DNA of 64,000 nt from Castanea sativa (GCF_040712315.1 NC_134017.1:1394001-1458000), one strand, 5' to 3'; numbered from the stretch's first letter, positions 1 to 11,695 are shown. The notes: generated by a model not told the origin, from the letters alone. Translations and numbers: made by a program.

Positions 1-934
1 CCTAGCCTGAGAGCGCCTATGTGCCATATTGGACCACAAATTAACAATGTGACATACTGTACATTTTTTTGTTTTCTTCTAATTCTTATTTGTTCCATTT
101 TTTTTTCTTTCTTCTTCTTTTTCTTGGGGGCCAAACAAAACATAACTAAAACTTTGAGTAAGTGATATAAATGAAGGTTTTATTATTATTATTATTATTT
201 TGGACTGAGTCAATGACTCAAAATCCGGACATGCTAAAATAATGCATAACAGAATGGCAAAGCATATTGCAAGAAAAATCAGATGCCTATAATCATACTA
301 ATTATATGCACACTTAGAATGTTAATTAAGATCAAACCAATGCTTTTATAAATATAGGAACTTATAAAAAAAATAGTGCCATCAAAAGTCTAATCACAAA
401 AATTAATATCTAAACTGCAAAATTCATTCTAATAATGTACAAAAACCAAACTAAAATTAAAAAATAAATAAATAAAAAGGAATTTAAGTTTTACCGCTAC
501 ACAAATGAAGACAAAAGTGGGTACAGTATGGAAAGCTATATTAACAAAATAAGATGCCAAGCTTATGGCTTAATCTCATTTGGAAACAAAAACCAGTTGT
601 TCCTTCGGATGGATGCTGGTGGGCTGGCTACCAACCAACAGCTAAATTTTTTTTGCTGTTAATGATCGTACAATATATATGCACAAGAACAAGAAACCAA
701 CCACCAAGAATGATACATTATACGTGATTATTCTTACAACCTGAGAGCTTTATTAAATTAATGCCCTCTTTTGGTGATGTATTGCAATACTTTCGTAAAA
801 TTTGAAGATAGTTGGAGACAAAGATTAGTCGTTATACTAATAATTTTTTATCATCTAAGTAAGAGAATGGGAATGGTAGATAGAATTTAATACCGGGATA
901 GTTAGGTACTTTTGTGAACTTGTACTATATAGAA
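1..934. other. Gene-free AT-rich flank
   Basis: No coding pattern was recognised. A short TTA microsatellite lies near 179-199. The rest is unassigned intergenic DNA upstream of a duplicated block. Confidence 0.5.
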
Positions 935-2030
935 AATGATTATTCACCTAAAAGTACTCTATTGAGAGTAGCTTGTATGTATGAGATAAATGTAATGAAA
1001 ATTGTTCCATTTTACACTCCTAAAATTAACACTCAAATTGTCATTCGTATACAAATGGAATTGAACCATTTAAGTTGGTAAAATGATCTTTTTATTTGAA
1101 ATTGATCTATTTCATGCTTTCAATTAGTTAATACAAATTTTAAGGTGTACCTAATACTACTATTTAAAATTTTAACAAATATACTAGTTTATATATTGTT
1201 AAATTTTACAAAATAAAATCTTCATCTTGAATGAACTCTCATTAGGTGCAATGAAACGTATCTCATTTCTTTGGATTGACTGACTGATGCAATGAAACGT
1301 ATCTCATTTCTTTGGATTGACTGACTGATGCATGATCGTGACAAGTATTGTGTTTCCCTTTCTTTGCACAATTTTCGTAGGGGATAATAAAAAATGTGGC
1401 TCAAAATGCCTTTCCTGATATGACCCAAACAATAAAAAGAATCAAATATACTGAATACAATTTTTTTTTAAAAATGATTCTTCGTACAAGAACATAAGAA
1501 AAATGTGCCTAAAAATAAAAGGACTCCATTGAGAGTAGCTTATATATATATATATAAGATAAATGTAATGAAAACTGTTTCATCTACACTCCTCAAATTA
1601 TCACTCAAATTATCATTCATATACAAATGGCATTGAGCCATTTCAGTTGGAAAAATGATCTCCCTCATTTAAAATTAAAGTTTCAATTATATAATACAAA
1701 TTTTAAGGTGTATCTTATGCTGTAATTTAAAATTTTAACTGATACATTAGTTTATATATTGCTAAATTTACGAAATAAAATCTTCATCTTAAATAAACTC
1801 TCGTCAGATGAAATGAAACAAATTTCATTTCTATGCAATGATTGATTGATGCATGCATGATATTATAGAACATGTGGCTCAAAACCTTGACAAGTATTCG
1901 ATTTGCCTTGTTTTGTAGAATTTTCACAGGAGATAAACAAAATTAGGCATTGACCCTAGTTCAAAAAACTTTTCTTGATATGGCCCATACAATAAAAAGA
2001 ATCAAATATACTTAATCCAATTTTTAAGGG
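935..2030. repeat. Tandem direct duplication, two diverged copies of about 550 bp, upstream of SAUR gene
   Basis: Copy 1 (about 935-1470) and copy 2 (about 1471-2030) share the same ordered landmarks: a GAGAGTAGCTT segment, ACAAATGG followed by CATTT, a CTTCATCTT stretch, a TTGACAAG/GTGACAAG segment, and AAAGAATCAAATATACT at the end. They differ by many point changes and small indels, so the duplication is not recent. Copy 1 contains a further exact 41-bp tandem repeat (1247-1287 and 1288-1328). The block ends about 270 bp before the TATA box of the SAUR gene, so it could include distal promoter sequence; that is inference. Confidence 0.75.
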
Positions 2031-2249
2031 CTTTCTTAACCCCCCAAAGAATAAAAGTTGATTAATTAAGAATAATGGGGTTGGAAGTGGGTTATTATGG
2101 ACATACACTCTACAAGCAAACATCACTCCAAAGACATGTAGTCCCACTACTCCAAAGTCCCACCAGACGCCAAACAAAGGCTCAACTAGTTTTGCACCTA
2201 AATATATCATTCTTAGCTGGTATCAAACTATGGGCCATGCATGTGTGCA

Positions 2250-2250
<1 letters not shown>

Positions 2251-2290
<40 letters not shown>
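2251..2290. repeat. CT microsatellite next to SAUR core promoter
   Basis: An almost pure (CT)n run lies directly upstream of the TATA-like sequence. Such Y-patch or GA/CT tracts are common in plant core promoters and 5' leaders. Confidence 0.9.
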
Positions 2291-2293
<3 letters not shown>

Positions 2294-2298
2294 GGCCT

Positions 2299-2305
2299 TA
2301 TATAC
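2299..2305 (+). promoter_or_regulatory. TATA box candidate for SAUR76-like gene
   Basis: TATATAC lies about 119 bp upstream of the ATG at 2424, just after the CT microsatellite. The position fits a transcription start near 2330 and a leader of about 90 bp. Inferred from position and motif only. Confidence 0.5.
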
Positions 2306-2423
2306 GAACCTTCCCTAACCCTTTCCCCACAATTCTCACAATCACAACAAAGCCCTCCTCTTTCTCTCTCTATCACACACAGACACATACAAACACATTA
2401 AAAACCATCAAACACTTTCAAAG

Positions 2424-2786
2424 ATGACCAAAGTTGGAAAGCTAACAAAGCTCAAGTCAGCCATAAAAAGATGGCCTTCATTCACCAAGCAGCTCTCTCG
2501 AGCCAGAAGCTCCGTAGCTTCCTCAACAAACGAATCCGATAATGTCTCAAAGCAGGAACTTCATGCTGTTTACGTGGGAAAGACTCGGCGGCGATACCTT
2601 GTGAGCTCTGAAATCATCGACCACCCTCTCTTTCAGGAGCTGGTGGAGAAGTCAGGTGAGTATGATGATGGGGTTGCGGTTGCTTGTGAGGTTGTGCTGT
2701 TTGAGCACTTCCTTTGGATGCTTGATAATGCTGAGAATCAGTTGGGGTCCATGGATGAGCTTGTGGAATTCTACACTACTTGCTGA
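2424..2786 (+). CDS. SAUR-like auxin-responsive protein (SAUR76/77/78 type)
   Basis: Single-exon 120-residue protein of the small auxin-up RNA family, whose members act in auxin-linked growth, commonly by inhibiting PP2C.D phosphatases that hold plasma-membrane H+-ATPases inactive (family knowledge). The N-terminus (residues 1-25) is basic and carries KLTKLKSAIKRW, typical of this subgroup. The SAUR core runs from about residue 46 to 118, with LHAVYVGKTRRRYLV, then HPLFQELVEKSG, then CEVVLFEHFLWMLDNA and the terminal DELVEFY. That pattern matches the SAUR76-79 branch as I remember it, in place of the more common HFAVYVG type. The length is normal, there is no intron as expected, and there is no signal peptide. 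The start is the first ATG after a TATA-like box and leader. A duplicated block lies upstream, so regulation could differ from relatives. Confidence 0.92.
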   Translation: MTKVGKLTKLKSAIKRWPSFTKQLSRARSSVASSTNESDNVSKQELHAVYVGKTRRRYLVSSEIIDHPLFQELVEKSGEYDDGVAVACEVVLFEHFLWMLDNAENQLGSMDELVEFYTTC

Positions 2787-3688
2787 CTCTAGCCTATGGT
2801 GGTGATCATGGTGGATTCATGATTGAATTTTATAACAAGAAATGTATGAATATTGTAAAGATTAAACTAGGTTTGGTTGTAGTTTTATGAGTGATTATTG
2901 TGTGAGAGTACCAAGGTGAGGATTAACCCTTTTTATATTTTCATGCGGATGATCATTTTAAACAACTTGATCAATTGAATTCAAAATTGTTGTTTTGACA
3001 TTATGGTGAATTACTCCATTTCAATGAGAACATGATCCTCTCTATTTCACGATATTGACTTTAAATTTAAATTTGTAATACTTAATTTGAAGACTAAAAT
3101 TCGATTTAATCCTTCATTTTTACTTATCGAATTAGTTATTAAGGTTTAATTTTTGTTAATTTACTTCCTCACTTCATCGAAATAAGTCAATTTTGTCATT
3201 CCGTCCAAATTCAAATGAAGTCATTCAAAACTTTTTCTTTTTTAAATAATACTTATCAAACAACAATATCTATAAAATAATGTATCTCAATGTTTTTAGT
3301 AAATTTTTTAACAAAAATAATGTTTAAACAGTGTTATTTGTTAACGAATTTGGACGGAGCAACCAATCTTTTTTAAGGAGGGACTAAATTGATAAAAATA
3401 TAATTTTAAGGACTAATTTGATAATTTCTCTCATGGATTGCTTGTTTGTTAGTTTTTTGTTATTTTCAATCTGACTTTTTTTCCCTATCTTTCTTGCTTC
3501 CTCATATCTAACTGGCAAACTAGTTAACCGGTAACTCTATAGTCTATACCCCACAGGGTGGCTTGAATTGCAGGACACTTGATTAGATGGCCCTTGATAG
3601 TTAATAACCACACAATCCACTGGTTATCACTTGCCACTTATTGATTGATTTTTTTTTTATATATATTTAATTTAAATGTCATTTGTGG
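2787..3688. repeat. SAUR 3' flank and possible MULE-like inverted repeat remnant
   Basis: After the SAUR 3' end, a stretch from about 3030 to 3435 has weakly inverted halves. AGTCAATTTTGTCATTCCGT near 3185 faces the complement of GACGGAGCAACCAATC near 3355. Segments of the form GGACTAAATTGATAA resemble terminal repeats of plant Mutator-like elements. The ends could not be fixed. Nothing else is recognised up to 3688. Confidence 0.35.
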
Positions 3689-3844
3689 TTTTAGTTACTT
3701 CAATTAGTAAAATCTCTAATGATTGAAAAAGGTATTTAGGGTTCAATCTCTACTTACACCAAAAGTTAATTAGTGTCTTGATTTGAGATAAAGATCTATT
3801 ATTAAGAGCGGACGTCATAGGTTGAAACTTTCTCTAAAAAAAAT
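3689..3844 (+). mobile_element. tRNA-derived SINE copy (family 1)
   Basis: A diverged copy of the SINE at 9568-9731. The A-box-like region is AGTTACTTCAATTAGTAAA, the B-box-like region is GGTTCAATCTC, and the characteristic 3' part is AGCGGACGTCATAGGTTGAA followed by an A-rich tail. The MITE at 3848 sits at the end of the tail. Confidence 0.65.
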
Positions 3845-3847
3845 TTA

Positions 3848-3987
3848 GGGGATGTTTGGCAAGCATGTTTAAACACATTTCCACACATTTTAAACAATAT
3901 TATGTACATTTTCACATACTTTTTCACCCACACGTATATCAAAAACATTCAAACAATATAATTTAAACTACTCTCTCAAACACACCT
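3848..3987. mobile_element. 140-bp MITE, PIF/Harbinger-like, TSD TTA
   Basis: The ends are GGGGATGTTTGGCAAGCATG and the complement AGGTGTGTTTGAGAGAG. It is flanked by TTA on both sides (3845-3847 and 3988-3990). The internal body matches the element at 50879-51028. Three-base TWA-like target duplications and short TIRs are the PIF/Harbinger pattern; the superfamily call is inference. Confidence 0.6.
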
Positions 3988-3990
3988 TTA

Positions 3991-5286
3991 AGGGTACTTG
4001 TTGAATGATGGAGTTTCATTCTTGTACCGGAACATCAAAAGGCTCTGGGTTATGAAACGTCCATGTTATACCATTAAAAACCCATGATGCACTGAAAAAA
4101 AGAGGGGAAAACAATGAAAACAACAAATACTACTATTTTAGTCTTTTTCTCCAGTTCAAGTTGCCCTGAGACATGTACTAGACCGTGATATATAGTCAAC
4201 TAAAGCAAAATCAAAGTCCAATAAAGGGTAGGCAAAACAACTGGAATTGGGTGGTTTTGTTGATGAAAAAAAAAAAAAAACCTTGCTCATGTACTGAACT
4301 TGCATTAATATTGGCCCCCCTAATTTGGGTCCTACCATTAGGAAAGGTCAATCTCTTTTAGATTGGCCATTGAATTATTCTGAATATATTGGTGATGGAT
4401 GCAATCAAATGTTTTCTGGTAGGATCGATTAATCAATATTGTTGCTTCTGATTTTAGCTTTTTCATGACTCATAAATGTTGAGATCATCAAAGTCCTAAA
4501 CGATAATATCATTATACTACTAAAAATGTTGGCAATTTTTCTATCACTTTAAATGTTCAATGTCTTAAACTAATTATTGTGTTACCTTCATTGATCACAC
4601 AAATTACTATTTCCATCAATGTCCAATTATTAGTACTTTTAATCAATTCTTGAGATTATATTAGCATAGCAAAACAAGTATTTTTTTTTTACATTAAAAT
4701 TTCCTTTTGTAGCTCAAGTAGCAGGGGATGACAGTTACCTTTGCATTACTATCACCATTAATTTCTAATTACAATTTTTTTTTTTGAATAATTTGATAGT
4801 TGGAAAAGTGAAGATTCAAATCTTAAATTTTTCTGTTAGAAACACTAAGAAATATCGGTTGAAATTTTTTTAATAGCAAGTGAAGCATCTGTTATTGAAG
4901 AATGTGTAAGGGGACCATTGTTGGTAGGGGTATGACCCAGATATGTAATTAATAGTGTAAGAAAAAATAAGCAGTCAGATGAAGTAATTATAACATTAAT
5001 GTCAGGCGAATATTTAAAGAGCATAGCAAGCTGTCAACAGAGAGCAAGTATTGAGCATCTCTTAGACTTTACCTTAGAATAATGAGAATATTGTTGACAT
5101 AAAGTTAATGGAGAGAATTAGTTTAAGAAGCAAATGATTGGGTAGTTAGAGAAGCTTTTGAGACATACAAGACTTGACCCAGAATTTATAAGCAAATTCT
5201 TGATCATGTACTATTTTATGTGAATTACAAACACATTTTGCCTGTGGTTGAAGGCAATTGACAGCTTAGCTTTTTTAGCTAAAAAG
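3991..5286. other. Intergenic, no gene recognised
   Basis: No exon-like or gene-like reading was found. It contains short homopolymer A and T runs (for example 4265-4280) and low-complexity AT-rich DNA. Short ORFs here look random. Confidence 0.45.
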
Positions 5287-5449
5287 TTCTAGTTAACTTA
5301 ATTGATAAAATTTTTGATAGTTGTATAAGAGATCTAAGATTCAATCTTTACTTACACCAAAAATTAATTGATATCTTGGTTTGATGATAATGAACTATTA
5401 TTAGAAGCGGAAGTTATAAGTCAAAACTCTCTTTTAAAAAAAAAAATAG
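5287..5449 (+). mobile_element. tRNA-derived SINE copy (family 1)
   Basis: It shares the 3' module of the 9568 SINE (ACACCAAAAATTAATTGAT, then AGCGGAAGTTATAAGTC, then a poly-A tail), with an A-box-like AGTTAACTTAATTGATAAA and a B-box-like GATTCAATCTT. Diverged and presumably inactive. Confidence 0.65.
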
Positions 5450-6240
5450 TAAAAAGTTAACCCCAGAGTCCAGACAGATGATGAATGTTTTGCATGAAAG
5501 TTCTTGAATTATCTTGTCCTGTGGTGGTTGATTAGCGTTTGGAAAGTTGGGGCTAATTTGACAAAAAAGACATGTCATTGTCTTAATTTTTCTTCTAATA
5601 ACTCAAATCTCACAAGAAATGAAGCTGTAATTTGTCCTTCAATTCCAATTTCCAGTACGATTCGTGCACGTTAAGTGCATCTCCCAAAATTGCAAGGTCA
5701 GGCAGGTACGTAGCTGGCTCCATGTCAAAGATTGAAAGTTGTTTTTGCTTTTATTTTGGAGAATCCTCTATTTCTTTCTTTCTTTGCTAGAATATCCAAA
5801 TTGGGATCCCTTCCCCGTGCAACTATTTTTATTGGAAAGTTTCTCCTATTACTTTTTTTCATCCCCAAAATTTGATTTCACTTTGACATATGTTTCTTTT
5901 ATATTAAAAAAAATATATATATTATGATTTATATTTCAAAATTAAGGTTTAAGTTTCATCCTTTTATTTATTCGTTGTTAAATTTATTATAAATGTGTTT
6001 GAGATTTTTTTTTTATCAGGCACAATTTTTTCAAACCTTATTTTTCAGGTAAAATTTTTGGCTTCTATAAATTATTTTAAAGTAAAATATAACAAAATAA
6101 ATAAGCTAACACAAACACATGCTGCAGTCTATATTAATTTTTTTTTTTAATTTATAAATCGATTGGGAGAAATTGAATTTTTTTTTTCTTTGGAAAAAAT
6201 TAGAAGTATCAATCTATTGAATTATAAGGTTATTGACCAA
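5450..6240. other. Intergenic, no gene recognised
   Basis: AT-rich sequence without recognisable coding or repeat boundaries. The open frame near 5739-5927 is T-rich and looks random. Confidence 0.4.
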
Positions 6241-6600
6241 GTATTTAGAGTATGTTTGGTTAGCCGTGATTTTACATTATGCCGTAATATTACATTAATG
6301 TAATATCAATATAAGAATACAATGTCAAAGGTCTTGTAGCTGAATTGACATCTCCCTGTGCATAAAATGTTTGGGGTCTATGGAGGAAAAAAATTCTAGT
6401 TGCTAAGTTAGCAACCTGTTGTAATTATCTCTAAAAAAAATAAGATTACAACATTCTATTATTTTAGAACTTGATAAAATGAAGACGATGTAATATATTT
6501 TGTAATTTTAAATTATGATAATATTAGAAAAAATAAAATAAACTAACAATTTTAATGTCATATCATCATAATGTATATCACATACAAAATACATCACAGC
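6241..6600. mobile_element. MITE remnant interrupted by a second SINE-like insertion
   Basis: Sequence beginning GTATGTTTGGTTAGCCGTG and rich in TTACATTA/TAATGTAATA resembles the termini of the larger element at 54380-54868. Near 6315-6432 a segment with GTCTTGTAGCTGAATTGACA and a downstream GGGGTCTATGG looks like a tRNA-type A/B box pair, ending in an A-rich tail. This suggests a SINE of a second family sitting within the MITE. Boundaries are approximate. Confidence 0.4.
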
Positions 6601-6720
6601 AAATTAAATGTCCCGAATTTGTGTATATAAATTGTACAATTTTAGGAGACCAGAATTAAACTCCATATCTTTCCTCTCTTATTGTTTATCTTGCGAATTT
6701 AGATTATATTATTAATTTGC

Positions 6721-6752
<32 letters not shown>

Positions 6753-8075
6753 GTGGGTCAGGCAAATGGCTCAAAGCACTATGAGGCAGCAATATCAGTA
6801 GGTCGGCCAATAAAGTTATAAACGGTGTGCGGTTACCATGGACCTTGCCCACTGGATCCATCTCGCTGAGCAGATTATTTTTGCAAATTGGTAGATAACA
6901 TCAATCTTCAAAGATTTTTTGCCAGGACAGGGCCTCCTAATGTGCTAGAAGCACTGCATCCAGACACTTGTAAAGGTCTCTTGGGTCCAATACAATTAAT
7001 TTCCATTTTTAGCAAATAAAAATAAAGATTTATATATATATATGTATATATAAAAATAATAATATAAAGCTAAAGATACAAATAAATTTTATAAACTTTA
7101 GACAAATCAAGAATAGTAGCAGTTGTGAAAAATTTTATGTTTTTAAATTTAAGGAAAAATTAACGGATGTCTCGAAGGCATTAGTTTAAGAAATATATAT
7201 TTTTCATAATTTTATGAAAAAAGAAAAAAATTATTGATTTTTTTAATAACTTTTTATATTTTTCTTAAAAATGATATCAAAATCTTCTTAAAATGGTCAA
7301 TTCACAAATACCTAAAGGGCAAAGTCACCGTAGAGACCAATTTATTATATAAAAAAGGATTTTAGTGGAAGAGTTAAATTCCACACAAAAGCTCCAAAAT
7401 AATAAACCATGTTGAAACTTGAAAGAGTAGAAAATGGGGGAAGAAGAAGGAATAAAATAAGGGGAAAAGAAAACCCTCCAAAGTAGACACTGGCTTATAT
7501 GGCCCACAGCTTAATGGGCAAAACAAAGCTGGCCCCCCTAACTCGCAACAATGAGGACAAGATGTGAGTTGTGACTTTGACGTGGAGAGAGAGAATGTGT
7601 AGCATGCTGCATAAAAGAATGAAGAATTGCTCACCTAGATAGTGACTTTGTGCCTTTGTAATTTCGTACACAATTCATGTATTTGCTCTAGCTTGTCAAT
7701 CCCTAAAATGGCAGCACATATTAGTGATTAAATGCCAGCTGCAGCCCTTGAGATAACACATTCAATTGTGTTATCATTTGATATCTTTTTACAAGTATTC
7801 CTTGTCGTTCCCATCTGTTGCTCGCTTGCAGATGAAGTAAAGGTTATCCGAAGGATGAGAATTGCAAATCAGATACTAACCAGCCCGATTGAAAGCAAAG
7901 CAATACTTTAAAGTTTAAAATGTTGAGAATTTAACCTAATTTGGAAGATTTATGTGCTTTGGTAATATATTTATGTCCACAGAGTTACAACGATTTTTAC
8001 TATAAATCTATAAGATAGCAAACCCTAATTCTAAAACAGCAAATATATACTAAATAGGCCCAACTTTTTACTTGG
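6601..8075. other. Intergenic; CATGCC hexamer repeat, no gene recognised
   Basis: At 6719-6751 the hexamer CCATGC is repeated about five times. The remainder contains short TA tracts (about 7027-7050) and no recognisable protein. The open frames near 7325-7634 are not gene-like. Confidence 0.45.
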
Positions 8076-8273
8076 TCTGTTTGAGATCTATTTATTTTAC
8101 TAAAATTAAAAACTTTTTGCTGAAAGACAGTAGATGAAGGTAAAAGTTAGTTGAAATAGTATAATGAGATTCACGAATAGTACCAAAAGGTGTAGTGGGG
8201 TCTATGAATAGTAGTAAAAATAAATTGAATAGTAAAATAAGCTGACTTTTTAAGTTGGAGCCAAACACACACT
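8076..8273. mobile_element. MITE of the TTATTTTGCTGAAA family
   Basis: It starts GGTCTGTTTGAGATC, passes through AACTTTTTGCTGAAAG, CACGAATAGTACCAAAAG and GAATAGTAAAATAAGC, and ends at GAGCCAAACACACACT. The same order of motifs occurs at 29929-30189 and 49159-49328, so this is one dispersed family with related ends. Confidence 0.65.
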
Positions 8274-8489
8274 AAGCCTTACAAAAAAAATTACATTTAA
8301 AATCGTAATACTTCCAAGTTGAGTCGAAACAAACCAAAATGAACACAAAGTCAGAATCCACATAGCCCAACATCCATTGTCTTAGTTTTTGACATTTTCT
8401 CGCCTCTAGGTTTTCTCTCTAGAAACCCCTAGGAGGCTAGGACGGTGGAACCTCCTGCCCTATCTTTTGGTAGGCTAAAAAGGATGATA

Positions 8490-8697
8490 TTATGTCTGCG
8501 TTTGGATTGAAATGAAAAATTAAAATTATTTCACTATTCAACTTATTTTTGCTACTATTTATAGGCCCTACTGCACTTTTTGGCACTATTCATGGGCTCC
8601 ACTGTACTATTTCAACTAACTTTTACATTTATCTACAATACTTTCAGTAATAATTTTTCAGTTTCAGCAAAATAAGCGGTATCCAAACACACCATAT
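8490..8697. mobile_element. MITE of the CCGCTTATTTTGCTGAAA family, reversed
   Basis: The right end reads CAGCAAAATAAGCGGTATCC followed by AAACACACC, the complement of the CCGCTTATTTTGCTG start seen at 36697, 40808 and 41165. The left end starts GTCTGCGTTTGGATTGAAA. Boundaries are approximate. Confidence 0.6.
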
Positions 8698-8704
8698 ATT
8701 ACAT

Positions 8705-8790
8705 GCACTGATTGTCGTAAAAGGGCTAAAACAATTGGATCCACATTTTGGTGTGAAAGTTGCAAGAAAGAATCTTCTTTCCAACAATAA
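8705..8790 (+). pseudogene. Possible RPA1-like zinc-ribbon fragment
   Basis: One frame reads ACTDCRKRAKTIG followed by STFWCESCKKESS, then a stop. The spacing CxxC, about 13 residues, CxxC, with the FWCExC pattern, resembles the C-terminal zinc ribbon of plant replication protein A large subunits and RPA-like proteins, including those carried by some Helitrons. The reading ends at a GTTAGT-type donor-like sequence. Only about 28 residues are seen and the neighbouring exons were not found, so this is a relic or a coincidence. No function is claimed. Confidence 0.35.
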
Positions 8791-9567
8791 GGTTAGTTTT
8801 AATTTATGAAAAGATTAAATATATTTTATTGGACCCCAAAACTAGAGAATGCACACTACAATGATATGTGTTCATTTTCAAAACAAACTATAATGACATA
8901 TGGCAACTTCTTACATTTCATTGATATATATGAACAAACAACACCACTTGTCAAAATTATTTATACATGTTAATATTGTTGCCATAAGCTAGACACATAC
9001 CATATAATTAAAAAATTTGAATGAAGTAAAGTAGTATGGTATTTATGTTAATGTTTTTATTTTATTTATGACCATTGTTACTTAATTTGTCATTTACCTT
9101 TTAATTTCCCCAATCATTCCCCATCCAAAGGCTATTCAAATATTGTGTTGAAAATACTTTAATTGAGAATATATGTGCAATGGCTTAAAAATCTGGAAGC
9201 ACTACTAAAATTAACGAAAAACACCTAATATAACGAAATTTTATTAAAATAAACAATTTTTGGAGTCTTATAATGCTTAATTAAAAAAATGGTTATGTTA
9301 ACGGGTGTCCTTAAGGTAATTGTTAATAAACCATATTAAGAAAGTTTTTACATCACTTTTATGAAAAATATAAAAAGTTGTTAACAAAATTAAATGCTTT
9401 ATTATTTTACCATAAATATATCTAAAAATAGTCCCTAAACCAATGTCCTTACGGTATTCTTTAACATTTTCCTTAAAAGAAATGCAAAAATGATGGGTAT
9501 AGAACTTAATACCATATCTATCCATCTATAATAATAATGTTATTATATTATAAAAGTTGGATTCTAT
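8791..9567. other. Intergenic, no gene recognised
   Basis: AT-rich sequence with no identifiable repeats or coding exons. The open frame on the minus strand near 9298-9525 is AT-driven and not convincing. Confidence 0.4.
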
Positions 9568-9731
9568 GGGTTTCAGTTAGCTCAACTGGTAAAGTTTTTG
9601 AATGTTGAATAAGAGATTTGAGATTCAATCCCCACCTAAACTAAAACCGATTGGTGTTTTGGTCTGACGATAAAGAGCGCTCATTAGGAGTGGACGCTGT
9701 AGGTTAAATCTTTCTTTAAAAGAAAAAAAAA
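9568..9731 (+). mobile_element. tRNA-derived SINE, best-preserved copy (family 1)
   Basis: It shows an RNA polymerase III A box (TAGCTCAACTGG, 9578-9589) and B box (GATTCAATCCCC, 9622-9633) at tRNA-like spacing, a body with ACCGATTGGTGTTTTGGTCT and GAGTGGACGCTGTAGG, and a 3' A-rich tail. Three other copies in the window (3689, 5287 and, reversed, 62312) share this layout. It is a non-autonomous retroposon mobilised by LINE machinery (family knowledge). Confidence 0.8.
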
Positions 9732-9759
9732 ATTAGATCCTTAAAACTGGTAGATGCAC

Positions 9760-10490
9760 ACAATAAGAGAATTGAAGTTTTTACAATCAGATTTAACCCT
9801 AAATCTAATGCTACCTCCAATAATAACTTACTGACACGACTACGTGCAAACTCCAAATCCACGGACTCCTTCTCTTCTTAGATTTACAGCAACACAAGCC
9901 GCCTTGCTTGTGACTTTGAGATCTCACTCAAAGGTTTCAGATCACCTTCACTTGTTGATCTTGATGCAACAACTATGTTCTACTAATGCTTGATTGTAGT
10001 TTTGGCTCCGGTAGATTCTTGTGTAGTTAGAACGTACAAAACCTCTCAAATCTCACAAAGAGTAACACACAAGTCTTCTTCAGCACACTCAAAACGTGGC
10101 TAGGGTTTTTATTTTATATGTGGAGAAGTTTAAATGAAACCCTAAATGTTTTCGCGGGTTTTGGGTCTATTTAAAAATTCTGCTGAAATTGTGCCTGCGA
10201 TTTCGATTGATCGAGCCTAATTCTCAATCGGTCGAGAAAGGCAGAACTTCACTTTTCTTTTCTACAATTAGCTGGACTTCAAAACATGAAACAACCTTAT
10301 TTAAGCATTGCCTAAACTTTATTTTCGGGGCGTTTTGGTCATTTCGGCCGAAATATTGATTTCCGGCCGAAATCATTTAAGAACAGGTATTACCTCTTTG
10401 AAACTAATTTTTGCTTGCAAAAACCCAAAATCCATGACACTAAGACAACGACGAAGTTCTGGCGAAGCCTACCTCTACATCATGGCCTTG
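9760..10490 (-). mobile_element. Ty1-copia-type LTR fragment, reverse orientation
   Basis: Read on the minus strand, the stretch has the style of Fagales copia LTRs: a GATTGATCGAGAATTAGG segment, a leader with CAAGAATCTACCGGAGCC, and a 3' part GGAGGTAGCATTAGATTTAG. No TG...CA ends, TSD, or internal gag/pol were identified, so it is probably a truncated or solo LTR. The small open frame at 10308-10499 inside it is not gene-like. The LTR identity rests on resemblance. Confidence 0.4.
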
Positions 10491-10499
10491 TTCTGTTAA

Positions 10500-11690
10500 T
10501 TTGCATCTCTCATCCTTACTTTTTTTTTTTGTCTTCTCTTCTCTGCTCATGAACACCAAAGACCAGACTTCTCGGTTCTGAGCATTTTCTCAATGCATTA
10601 TCAAAATGTGTGGGATGTGTTTATTCTTTTTGAAAGTAACGTGTGGTTGTGGTAAAACTAAGGCATTGAATTCTATTCAAAATTCACGTGAGACTTAGGT
10701 GGGATGTTTGACCTTTTACATTTGTTTGAAGTTTTTTTTTTTTTTTTTTAATTTTTAATATAATGGTTAGATAATTTAGATTTATTTGTAATGGATTGGA
10801 CCATTGTAGAAGGATAAAGATAATGATGAATTGGGCCTAAATATACTTAAAGAAATAGGGTTTAAATTCAGCATATATATATATATGATTTTATATCTAT
10901 AGCGGTAAACCCGAAACGGTATACTGGTATTGATCGATACCTGAAATATATTATACCGCTGGTTAAACCGATACAGGCTTAGGTACGGTATTGACTTCCT
11001 TGGTTTTTTGTGTTCTATACTTTCTCTCATAAAATAATTGAAACCTTTTATTGAATTTTATAGTTTATAATTGTGGGTGATTTGCTTTGTTTATTTTAAT
11101 TTGTACAAGGTGGAAGACAAACATTGGGAGCTTTATGGGCAGTATTAAGGGAATAGAGGAGGTGCTTGAGTCCTATAGAGAGAAGGACCATAATTAATCC
11201 AAGCTGTAAGGTCCTTCTCTAAACCCTAAACTTATCAGCAACAAAAAAGTTATCAAGATGGATTTTGTTAACAAAACCTTCAAAGATAGAAAAGAATGAT
11301 GTTTGATACAATTGAAAAAAATAATTTGACTACCTAAGTGTAGTTGATTATAGTTGGGCTTATTGTAGTTGGCTTGGAATATTTTGAATGTCACATTTCA
11401 TTTTGAAATGATATGTTGTTTTGGTTATACTTAACATACCCTTTGTGTCCCCTCTCTTCTCCCTCCTATTAGGAACAAAACTCACTCATTGCTCACACTA
11501 AAAAAAAAAAAAAAAAAAACAGAAACAAAACCCTAGTCTTAAATCTCTTAAGGTTAGCTATGGATCCTTGATAAATTACTTAGAATTTGCCACAGGTATT
11601 CTAGTCTCCCTCCTATTAGAACCAAAACTCACTCATTACACACAGACACACACACTCCAAACAAAAACGCCTCTTTAATGAACAACCACT
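10500..11690. other. Intergenic with DNA-transposon scraps
   Basis: Around 10900-11000 a segment rich in CCGAAACGGTATAC and GTACGGTATTGAC resembles terminal regions of non-autonomous DNA elements. Poly-T and poly-A runs lie at 10732-10749 and 11501-11519. CTCCCTCCTATTAGGAAC/AACC segments occur twice (about 11460 and 11607) with ACTCACTCATT after each, a small local duplication. No gene recognised. Confidence 0.4.
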
Positions 11691-11695
11691 ATTGA

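Noticed and set aside
2182..2427. Overlapping open frames on both strands at the SAUR promoter
   Set aside because: Created by the CT microsatellite and the SAUR leader; codons are low complexity.
9568..9731. A functional tRNA gene
   Set aside because: A and B boxes are present but no cloverleaf acceptor stem is formed, the unit has an A-rich tail, and it occurs in several copies; it is a SINE.
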